This document shows positions 12,627-21,311 of a stretch of DNA of 64,000 nt, piece after piece. The stretch comes from Holacanthus passer (Eukaryota > Chordata > Actinopteri > Pomacanthidae). The position numbers were made by a program, and so were the translations under genes. The stretch lies in contig JAFREQ010000063.1 of the NCBI GenBank assembly GCA_025331565.1, positions 2,598,501 through 2,662,500 on the forward strand. The letters are read 5' to 3'. Under the pieces are notes generated by a model that ran no database searches, had not been told where the DNA came from, and worked only from the letters and a program-made list of their open reading frames with translations. Within the stretch, counting starts at the first letter, position 1. Every line of letters begins with the position of its first letter.

Positions 12627-12837
12627 GTGGTCCAGAGAAAGGATCAGTTAGATTGAGTGACGACACCTGCGTGGGTGGCTTTAGAAGCGGGGGAATGTAA
12701 TGACAGATTTTCAACACGGACAGTCTCTTTATGGAAACTGTTTACCTCTAAAGCAACAAAGATGCAGTAGCATACTTCATATAATGATATTCTTAGACCA
12801 CAACCAGTAACTTTTTCCATCACGGATTCATCTGTTG

Positions 12838-13045
12838 ATTTTTTTTGACCGATCAATGCGTCATTTAGTCTACAAATAAAAAAAAACCCTGACAAAATCA
12901 CCCATCACAATTTCCAAGAACCTAAGTGACATCTTCAAATTGCTTGTTTTGTATGACCAAGTCTAAAACTGACATGTTTCCCATTTACCAGACCTCACAT
13001 TGGAGAAGCTGCAGCCAGAAAACGTTTAGCATTTGCACTTAATGT
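12838..13045 (-). repeat. copy of the GATTAATCGATTAATC-type teleost repeat
   Basis: Recognisable internal blocks in family order: CCATCACAATTTCC, GACATCTTCAAAT, TTGCTTGTTTTG, GACCA and GGAGAAGCTG. The AATCGATTAATC ends are eroded. Confidence 0.6.
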
Positions 13046-14214
13046 ATAATTTCTATTAATATCACTGCTGTGGTTAAGGTTTCAATTACTGAGCAGAAAT
13101 GGAAGCACAAGAAATAAGAATAAAGGAAACGAAACATACGCCCGGTGAGATATGCTCTAATGATATCGCTGTCAACTTTGTGGTGACAACATAGACTTTG
13201 CAGTGAACTATGACACAAAAAAATGCATCATTAATTTTATCTGAAAAACCATCTGCTGCACCAGAGCGTTCACCGCTCTTATTCAGTCAGCGAGGGACGA
13301 GTTTTGCGGGACGAAGACTTATGAAGCACATTCCAATTACGGCTGCAAAAATCTTTCTGTGAAATATGTGTACCATCACCAGTGAGGTGTGCAGGTGTGC
13401 AGACTCTGCAATTATCCTTATTACTAACAAGGCTGAGTCACAGTGGCCCAGGATAAAAAAAATGTAAAAAATGAAAGCAGGAGTCTGACGTCATCTCCTG
13501 CCCACTGAACAGCAGGTTAGCATGCACACACACACAAGAAGCCACTAATGAGGTTCTAGGCCACAGCAGGGTCATCGACTGAAGGCAAACACGCACAGGC
13601 TAATGCATACAAACATGCCTGCAGCCTCTAATCCAACACATGGTTGGTTTCGTGCTGCAAAACTTGTAAGACATGACAAAAACTGTTTGTGAGGAAACCA
13701 GACCGATGCCACAAACTCACAACAAAACATGAACAAATTAACACACACTGAGAATAGACCAAAAACATTTTACTGATGTTTATTAGCCAATAACTGACTT
13801 AAGTGGCCAAAGCGTTATTGTGATTTAGCAACCGATAACTCTCAATATGAATATGGCAGAATATGTTTGTTTGTCCCTTTACATACATGTAAGTGTAGTA
13901 TTTCTTATTCACTCTAAGAATTCACAAGTTGCTGTAACAATGTTTGTTAAAGATAAGCAAGTCCAAGAAAACTTTTTCATATTTATTGTCTTTCTTGCTT
14001 ATTCTGTTTCTTTGCATTCTTTAAGAGAAAAAAAAGTCTAAAAGGACGTAGATTATAACACATAATTATATAATAACACACTGCAACAACATATATTGTC
14101 TTATAACAGTGACAATATGCATTGAATTGGAAATTTGGATTCATCAGTATTGAAATTGGGAAATCTGGTTATCCTTAACTCAAAGAATTAAAGAAAGAAC
14201 TACACACCAACAAG

Positions 14215-14216
<2 letters not shown>
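13046..14216. other. gene-free stretch
   Basis: No coding or RNA gene seen. There is a short CA run near 13526. Otherwise it is AT-rich single-copy-looking sequence. Confidence 0.5.

Positions 14217-14246
<30 letters not shown>
14217..14246. repeat. (CA)15 microsatellite
   Basis: Perfect CA run. A second (CA)11 lies at 14365-14386. Confidence 0.95.
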
Positions 14247-14248
<2 letters not shown>

Positions 14249-14364
14249 TCCTCCTCAGCTAGTAGTAATACCCTTGTGGCCAACATGCTGGTTAGTTAGT
14301 TAGTAAGCAGAGCAGAGCACAGCAGAGAGCTGGTGACATGACAGCTAGCCAACCCGCCTGCAGG

Positions 14365-14386
14365 CACACACACACACACACACACA
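14365..14386. repeat. (CA)11 microsatellite
   Basis: Perfect CA run in a GC-richer context. Confidence 0.93.
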
Positions 14387-14559
14387 AATCCTTCAGCTCG
14401 GTTGGTTTTCATCCTTCTTATCTGACACATATTTCTGAAACACACACACTCATTTGCCCTGCAGCCTTCTTTAGCAATGTGTGTAAAAACATGTATGTGC
14501 ATATATGAGGAGGGGGGCCTGCATGGATGTGTGTATGTGTGTGTGTGAGGAGGATTGAG

Positions 14560-14815
14560 GGTACAGTTTACGTGACGTCAGCGGTCCATTCATGAACAAC
14601 ACCCCTCCTCCTACTCCTCTTCACTACGTAGCTGCTAATGCGATACAACGCACCACGTGGGGGTCCTTACCCCCTTTCCCAGCCAATCAGAGCTCAGCGC
14701 TTAACGCAGCAGACACAAATACACACACACGCAAGGCTACACCCCCCCGCCCATACACACGTGTGCGTATGTACACATGCGAGGCTTAAAAGGTCTGCGT
14801 GCTCGAGTTTCACAT
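14560..14815 (+). promoter_or_regulatory. cluster of promoter-type motifs (CRE, E-box, CCAAT, TATA-like)
   Basis: A perfect palindromic cAMP-response element TGACGTCA lies at 14573-14580. A canonical E-box CACGTG is at 14654-14659, an AGCCAATCAG CCAAT box is at 14681-14690, and GGCTTAAAAGG (TATA-like) is at about 14783-14793. On the + strand the order is typical of a core promoter and would place a start near 14815. These are motif matches read by eye. No exon downstream is recognised, so this may equally be an enhancer or chance. Confidence 0.3.
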
Positions 14816-14850
14816 GACATGCTGTACAGGGAGAGTTGATCCATATGGTC

Positions 14851-14859
14851 ACACACACC

Positions 14860-14907
<48 letters not shown>
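14851..14907. repeat. (CCCA)n/(CA)n microsatellite
   Basis: ACCC repeats running into about 19 perfect CA units. Confidence 0.93.
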
Positions 14908-14908
<1 letters not shown>

Positions 14909-15254
14909 TCCCTCCTGGCTGTGCGCCGAAGTCAGATGATGAGAAATCAAAGCAAAATCTTGATCGAGAGATGATGAGGGGAAAGATGGCGGGATGGATG
15001 GATGAAATGTTGGAGAGTAACAGAGCAGTGGATGGATGGAACAGAAGGTTAAAAAGGAAAGGATGAGATGAAGGGGTGGACGAGGAAGGAGGGACTGAAA
15101 CATGGATGACTGGCTGGAGAGCTGTCAGAAAAACGGATGCAAAATGAAAACAGCTCTCATCCCTGTTCACTTGCCTTGTAAACAACCACTGTCTCTAGGC
15201 GAGAGAGGCGAGTCTCGCGGGAGGGGAGGGAGGCGAGGAGGAGGGGAGGAGGAG

Positions 15255-15256
<2 letters not shown>

Positions 15257-15290
<34 letters not shown>
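15257..15290 (+). repeat. (GA)17 microsatellite
   Basis: Perfect GA run at the end of a G/A-rich stretch that begins near 15200. Confidence 0.95.
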
Positions 15291-15295
<5 letters not shown>

Positions 15296-15414
15296 TGAAA
15301 ACAAGATAGCACTGCATCAGGAAAGATATGAGAGACAGAGAGGGGGATAGAGGGATAGAGAGAGAGAGTTGTTATGCCCCCACACACCATGACTCATCTC
15401 TAGCAGGAGGAGGG

Positions 15415-15415
<1 letters not shown>

Positions 15416-15457
<42 letters not shown>

Positions 15458-15469
15458 TGTGTGTGTGTG
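15416..15469. repeat. (TG)n microsatellite
   Basis: TG run of about 54 bp with one GAG interruption at 15455-15457. TG-rich sequence continues to about 15630. Confidence 0.93.
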
Positions 15470-16115
15470 CAAGAGTTTGTTGAGAGTTTGAAGAGCATGG
15501 TACGTGCATTTGTGTTTGAATATGTGCACACAGTTGTCTGTACATGTGCACATATTCAAGCTTGTGTGTGACGATGATGAGATGTGGGTTTGTGAATATG
15601 TGTGTGAGTGTGTGAGTGTGTATGTGATGGTGGGAAGACAGGGGAGGGGTGAGGGGGGGGCGCTGTCACAACTGGGAACATTTAACAAGTCCCCAGACGA
15701 TCTCGGCTTAATTGATTCAAGGCTAGAGCCAGTTCAGCTTCACGTGTGCCATCAAAAAATTAAAAAAGAAATCTGGATAAATTGTTCCATTCATTACTGA
15801 TCAGCACTAATAGGCAGACATCATATTCTTCAGAGGTTCTCCAGGCAATTATGAAGCGGTAGCCACAACATGCTGCTGAAAAATCACACCAGAGGTAAAC
15901 ACCCCACTTACACCCCATTAATCCTGCACACATCTGACACCCAGCATCAGCATCTGCATCCACATGACAAGTTTGGTTGTTGTTGTTTTTCCAGGTGAGG
16001 ATGCAACAGCCACATTCATCCGAGCCAGGGACCCAGACAGAGCTCTGACTTTGAGGAGGTAAACAACAGCCACTCCCCCCTCATCTAAAGCCAGCTAGAT
16101 CTGCACAGCAGAGAG

Positions 16116-16145
16116 CAGGAGGAGGAGGAGGAGGAGGAGGAGGAG
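16116..16145 (+). repeat. (AGG)10 trinucleotide repeat
   Basis: Perfect AGG triplets. In frame these would encode poly-Glu/Arg/Gly, but no gene supports that. Confidence 0.93.
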
Positions 16146-16358
16146 AGGGTGAAGGAGGCAGAGAGGAGTTGCTCTAATTCCTTGATGTGTGTATGTGTGT
16201 GGTTGCGTGCTCAGCCTTCCTAAAAACCAACGCTGCTCCCCCTGGTTTCCTGAGGAGTGAAGCAACCTGCATATCCTCCAGAGACAGTGAACATTTGGTG
16301 CCACAACCCTGCAGCTCTGCACACAACCAAACCCATCACACAACTTTATCTCATACCC

Positions 16359-16393
16359 TGCGCGCGCGCGCGTGTGTGTGTGTGTGTGTGTGT
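16359..16393. repeat. (CG)6(TG)10 alternating tract, Z-DNA candidate
   Basis: Uninterrupted pyrimidine-purine alternation for 35 bp, with six CG units followed by ten TG units. CG alternation is the strongest known Z-forming sequence, and this one sits at the left edge of the CpG-rich segment. Confidence 0.9.
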
Positions 16394-17394
16394 TCCAGCT
16401 TTCTGCTTTTCACATCGCCTGCAAGTCAGGACTCGCATTCCTCGTTGCACTCCTCGCAAATGACCCTATTTGTTGCAATTACGCGCAAAAAAAAAAAAAA
16501 TTACGCACACTTGGACTCTCTCCAACCGGCCGCTCGCACACTTGACTCCCACCGGGGGCGCGTTCACGTCTGCAGCACAACATGGCCAAGTTTACCCGGT
16601 TAATCTCACCTCTCTGCATGCACAGGGATCCGGCTTCAAACGGGTTATTTGTCTTTTTTTCCCTCTCTCTCTCTCTCTCTCTCCACTGCGACACATGAAA
16701 CGCCCCCCCCCTCTTTTCCTTGACCCACATGCGCCGCTCGGTGTGAGCCCCCCTGCCGCTGACTGTGACTGACAAGCCCGCTGCAAAAGTGCGTGCAGAG
16801 CCGCTGCCCTGCTGCTAGCCTAGCACTCACATAGCAGCAGCAAAGTGGACTTGAGAGGTCCTGCAACACTCCCACTTTCACATTTCACCATTTGCATTCG
16901 TGTATTTTGGTTTGTATTTTTTTTTTTACCTTGATCGCAGTCAGCCTCGGGTGCAAAGACGTCCTCAATCCTGGACGCGATTCCCAGAGATTAGGAGATC
17001 ATTGGGAGCCAGGCACATGTAGTTTTTGCAGAGGAGGGTTTAGCACTAGTTCAGCCCCGAGTGTGGATCCACGTTGGGTGACAGGACCGTCCCTTCCCCT
17101 CCCTTCCCTTCACCCCTCACGGTGCGTAATGACAGCGCGTCAGCCCTGCAAAACACCGGAGTCCAAATCCGGAATAAAATCCAAAAGTGGCAGGCAGACG
17201 GAGTTGCAGCCCGGTGTAAGTGAACAACAAACCCGGCGGTGGCTGCTCCGGTCCTGCTGCTGTTCACGGTTTAGCAGGCTGAGAGGTGCGCACACAGGAA
17301 AGCATGTCGCATTTTGCAAAAAGCTGCCCAAACGTGGTGTCAAAATCCGGCTGTGTTTTCCTCTCCGGTGCCAGCGGTGCAGGAGGAGGGGACG

Positions 17395-17426
17395 AGCAGC
17401 AGCAGCAGGAGGAGGAGGAGGAGGAG

Positions 17427-17484
<58 letters not shown>

Positions 17485-17488
17485 AAAT
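17395..17488 (+). repeat. compound (AGC)n(AGG)n, A30 and (GA)12 purine tract
   Basis: About four AGC triplets and seven AGG triplets are followed by roughly 30 consecutive A residues (17431-17460) and twelve GA units (17461-17484). The long overlapping frames on both strands here are artefacts of this tract. Confidence 0.93.
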
Positions 17489-17897
17489 AAGGATGCTTTA
17501 TTTCCAAACGATGAGTCAGAAAAGATTGCAAGCCAGTTTCGCAACGTCCCTCCTGCAAAAATAAAAAAAAAAAGAAGCTCCAGCTCGGCTTCACTTGCAG
17601 CCTCCGCTCCTCTGCCTCCTCTGGACGCGCACCGCTCTGCACGAACGCACAGGCGGGTCTCGTCTTGCAACCTCTCTCCCCTCCACCCCCCCAGGAAAAG
17701 AGAGACAACACAGAGCGAAAAAAATCAGCTCTTATCATCAGCTTGAAAACTCTTTTGGCGCCATATTTATGGCGTACTTTCAATTCGGCGTTACCGCAAG
17801 CAGCACTTCCTACCCGGAGAAATGCAAGATGACTGCGCCTCGGAGAGGAGAGGACGGGGATTGAACCCTCACCTGCCAGCTCTCTGTCACTGAGGCT

Positions 17898-18340
17898 CAG
17901 ATGGGACAGAAAAAAAAGATGAATATCTCCGACCAGGGATTATCATAAAGACACCAGTTTAGAAGAGAAATATTTTCTGTGAATGTTTTCTCTTCATGCA
18001 TCAGCTTTAAAAGATGCATGATGTTTAAAACTCTCAAAAGAAAATTGCATTAATAAAAAAAAAATGAATAAATTTTGGGAACGGCTGCAAGTTTTTAAAA
18101 AATGTGTCACCTTTAAAATAAGCAAAAATTAAAGCTTCATGTTTAAAGGTAAACAACGTAAACTATCCTGTTTCCTGTGACTGACATGTGACTGGACTCC
18201 TCTGTAAAGACTTGTGTTAGAATTCAAACTCATCCACAACTTTCATTTCATAGCACCTGTTCAATCAGTGTCACAATATTTGGCAGCGGGAGCTTCAGTT
18301 CAAAGTGAAGGCCTGTAGCTGAACTGTGTGTGTGAGGCTT
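17898..18340 (+). repeat. tandem duplication, left copy
   Basis: This segment pairs with 18358-18870 to its right. Shared blocks in order are ATGGGACA, ATCTCCGACCAGG versus CTCTCCGGCCAGTG, CCACCAGTTTA, AAATATTTTCTGT, AAAGATG, AATGTGTCACCTT, AACTATCCTGTTTC, TGTTAGAATTCAAACTC, TCCACAACTTTCA, TAGCAC, TGTTCAATCA, GAGCTTCAGTTCAAAGTGA and GGCCTGTAG. The copies are diverged but collinear over about 450-500 bp. The unit is AT-rich, has no open frame, and I do not recognise it as a named element. Confidence 0.8.
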
Positions 18341-18357
18341 CACTTTGTGGCACAAAG

Positions 18358-18870
18358 TGTTGAAATGGGACATAAAAAGCTGTATCTCTCCGGCCAGTGA
18401 TCATAAGGCCACCAGTTTAAAAGTGTAAATATTTCCTCTATATGCAAACTACAGCATCAGTTGGACTATACTGTGTGTGTGAGGCTTCAATTTGTGGCAA
18501 TTTAGAATAAAAATATTTTCTGTAAATATGTTTTTCATGCAAAGTACAGCTTTGAAAGATGTATAATGTTTGAAACTTTGGCTCCCAAAAGAGTAATTTG
18601 CATGAATACTTTTGGGAAATATCTGTAAATTGTGCAAAAGTTTTCAAAAATGTGTCACCTTGAAATAAATCAAATAAACTATCCTGTTTCTTGCGACTGA
18701 ACCATATGTAGAAAGAGCTGTGTTAGAATTCAAACTCGTCCACAACTTTCAATTTATAGCACTTGTTCAATCACTCAATGCTTAATTCTCGCCATCACCA
18801 ATAACAGCTGTCAGAATAATTGACAGCCAGAGCTTCAGTTCAAAGTGACGGCCTGTAGTTGAACTTTACT
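18358..18870 (+). repeat. tandem duplication, right copy
   Basis: Collinear with 17898-18340. It contains an extra insertion near 18440-18500 (repeating TGTGTGTGAGGCTTCA from the end of the left copy) and one near 18775-18830. This suggests the original event spanned unit boundaries or was followed by partial re-duplication. Confidence 0.8.
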
Positions 18871-20857
18871 GTAAGTGTTAATCTCTCTCCAACAGTGATT
18901 GATTCGCTCACAGTGATCCAAATGGGATGGTTGGCAAGTAAATTACCTTCCTTCACATTTTCTCTAAAATCTATACTTAAAGGGGTGGAGGGTGTCTGAT
19001 CAATGCGCAATCTACTACCATCCACTGTCTCTAAATCACTGTCCTCCGTCTGTTATTAAGCAGAACTACATTGTCTTGTACTTTCTCGACAGTCTGACGT
19101 TTCCAGAGCTCATTTCTAGTTCTCACAAACAACAAATCTGTCTTCATTCTCCCTGAAAACTCCCCGTCTCAATGAGTGCGTGCCCCTTTTAACTCTGCAT
19201 CTCTGCGACAGACAGTAGATCATTTCAGTTGTTGTGATTCATCTTTGGCTCAGCTTTTCTTTTTTTTTTTTTGGTTTGTTTTTAAATGTCTGGTCAATAC
19301 ACACGGATGCAGAGCCAGGAGGCACGCCAAAATTAGGGTCATTCGGATGAACAAATGGGACGATTCTACTTGCATCGAGCACGCAGACGCACACGAGACC
19401 ACTCGGGCACGGGCAAGGATGTCAGGTGCACAAATGCTCAAATCAGCTGTATCAGGTGGCACTCGAAGTGGAGAGAGAGAGAGAGAGAGAGAGAGGAAAA
19501 GAGGGTGTGATGCTGTTTTGCACAAAGTGAAATGAGGCGGTGAAGGACACAGAGGAGGGATTTCTCTGGCACACATTCAAATGCAACAGCAGCATCCCAC
19601 AGTTTGTCCTCCCCTCCCTCCCTCTCCTCCACGAAATGCAGGTAGGTGGCGTCCCCCAAGGAAACAGCCCGTGACCCTCTCCATGGTCGTTTTTAATGTG
19701 AGGTAATTCAATTTCCTCTCCGATGAGATGCGCTCATTGTTTATTCAGGATGCAGATCCACCCAGATCTGGGTCAAATAGTAGTTCTAGTTTGTTTAATC
19801 TGCTGGCTGCTCCAGATGGGTGGGGTTTACAGCTGCAGAGCATTTCCTATTGTTATTGATGTGTGGCTAAAGGTGCTACATGTACATTAATATTCATGTC
19901 ATTGGTTTTATATATCACTACTGGCTGATACAGTAAATGGACTGTGTGTATGAGACAGCACCATCACAAGATAAAGCCTCACCCCAACATGGGTCAACAC
20001 CTACCTGAGCTCCAGCAAGTTTATATTTTAAGTTAAAGGAAGAAGAATTTACAGCAAGATTGTTACTATATTACTTTACACTGTACAGAGGTTTCCACTT
20101 TTCTATGTGTAATAATGTACGCTCCTTACTTGGCCTACATGTTAACATAATATGTCTGAGTATATCTGAATCTGAACATAATCTCAGCCAAACTTTCAAC
20201 ATAAACTATAGATTCTGTTTTACATTATTTACTTATTATTTAACTTCATCAACATACCGGAAATATCCAATAATCTTTCCTTTCCTCCGAGAGTAAAGGT
20301 CAAAGCTGTTTTATGCTATTTTAACGACAGGCTTTTTAAGTTAAATCAAGCAAAAGCTCACATATGTGATACTATGTTTTACAAGTGTTATCAAAATATA
20401 GATGGACAATTAACTTTCACTGACATTAACAACCTAAATGATAATTAGCTTAACCCACCTGCAGAGCAGGGCAGTAACATGGAGTCCACTTGTGAAGGAT
20501 CAGGCAGATGTGACCTGAACCTAACCTTTGTTGTACTATAACAGCTCAGCCATAAATTGTGCCTTTACAAAAATAATGTTCAGTTTTGATTGACATTGAC
20601 AGAGAGGTATATGTTTCTAATAGTCATTAACAGCAAGTTCCCAGTTTCTATCTATCTATCCAACTGACCAAAGACAGTCTGGGTTTTACTAATAAAACAT
20701 TATGATTCATGGTTCTCTATGACTCTTCGTCACATTATTAACTAGTACAGCAACATTTTGACTTGTCACTGCAGGAAAGCACAGGTGTTACTAATAATGT
20801 TTACAGGGTTCAGTTGTATTCAGGTGTTCCAGGAAATCATGACAGTGTGACAATGAG
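18871..20857. other. gene-free stretch
   Basis: No supported gene. There is a T run at 19259-19272 and a (GA)12 run at 19471-19494. The sequence around 19670-19830 is of higher complexity, with TAATTCAATT and TGTTTAATC motifs, and could be a conserved non-coding element, but this is only an impression. Confidence 0.5.
19471..19494 (+). repeat. (GA)12 microsatellite
   Basis: Perfect GA run. Confidence 0.95.
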
Positions 20858-21311
20858 AAAGTCATGGAAAGTACATTTACTTGAGGCATTTGAGGTACTT
20901 ATACTTCAATTTATGGCTGCTTTGTACTTAATAAATACTGTAACATTCACTTGACACCTACAGTTACTGGTTCATTTTCAGGTTAAAAGTTTACTTACAA
21001 AAAAGGTGTTTAGTTTATAAAATATGACTGAATTAAACCCAACAGTGTATAAAGTATACGGTATATAAAGTAGGTAAAAGTACCTTCACCTCCAACAGCT
21101 ACAACATGAATCTCCTTCATAGTAGTTAGTACTTAACTTAATTATGTATAACGCTGAGAGGTCAATCAGCTGCATGATGGGTACTTTTACTTTTGATACC
21201 TTTACATTTTGTTGTCTTTACATTATATTTTGAAAAGTATAATTTTTTTTTTTTTTTTCTTTGTAGTATTGCTAATTTCACTTCAGTAACAGATTACTTC
21301 TTCCATCACTG
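20858..21311 (+). repeat. teleost non-autonomous DNA transposon with CAGTGGTGGAA-type ends (AAGTAC-rich family), copy 1
   Basis: I recognise this as a very common percomorph interspersed element rich in AAGTAC and ACTTTTACTT. Diagnostic blocks in order are GGAAAGTACATTTACTTGAG, GGTACTTATACTTCA, AAAAGGTGTTTAGTTTATAA, CCAACAGTGTATAAAGTA, AGCTACAAC, GGGTACTTTTACTTTTGATA and the right end ATTACTTCTTCCATCACTG, the complement of the CAGTGGTGGAAG left end seen in copy 2 near 39479. Non-coding; moved by a transposase supplied elsewhere. Confidence 0.75.

Larger units (their letters stand above)
16350..17870. promoter_or_regulatory. CpG-rich, promoter-like segment of an unidentified gene
   Basis: Unlike the AT-rich surroundings, this 1.5 kb is dense in CpG dinucleotides and GC-rich blocks. 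It also contains several splice-donor-like sites: + strand GTAAGT at 17216-17221; - strand GTGAGT at about 16829-16824 and CAG/GTGAGG ending at 17873. The TATA-like palindrome CCATATTTATGG lies at 17761-17772. CpG-rich islands in vertebrates usually mark promoters and first exons. By synteny with human 5q31.1, the next gene past CDKN2AIPNL is JADE2 transcribed away from it, which here would mean leftwards on the - strand. That assignment is inference: no JADE-type PHD-finger exon occurs in the window, and the direction cannot be settled from sequence alone. Confidence 0.4.

Noticed and set aside
14694..15185. 163-codon - strand frame
   Set aside because: Runs through CA repeats as Val-Cys repeats and Ser/Leu-rich text; no homology or splice context.
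1..16000. Coding exons of jade2
   Set aside because: Expected from synteny on the - strand, but no PHD-finger Cys/His pattern or other JADE-like frame was found. Only a non-coding first exon/intron remains possible.
16892..17746. Long + strand open frame (284 codons) across the CpG-rich segment
   Set aside because: Its second half is poly-Lys and Arg-Glu from the A30/(GA)12 tract, the opposite strand is equally open over the same repeat, and no domain is recognisable. Openness comes from composition.
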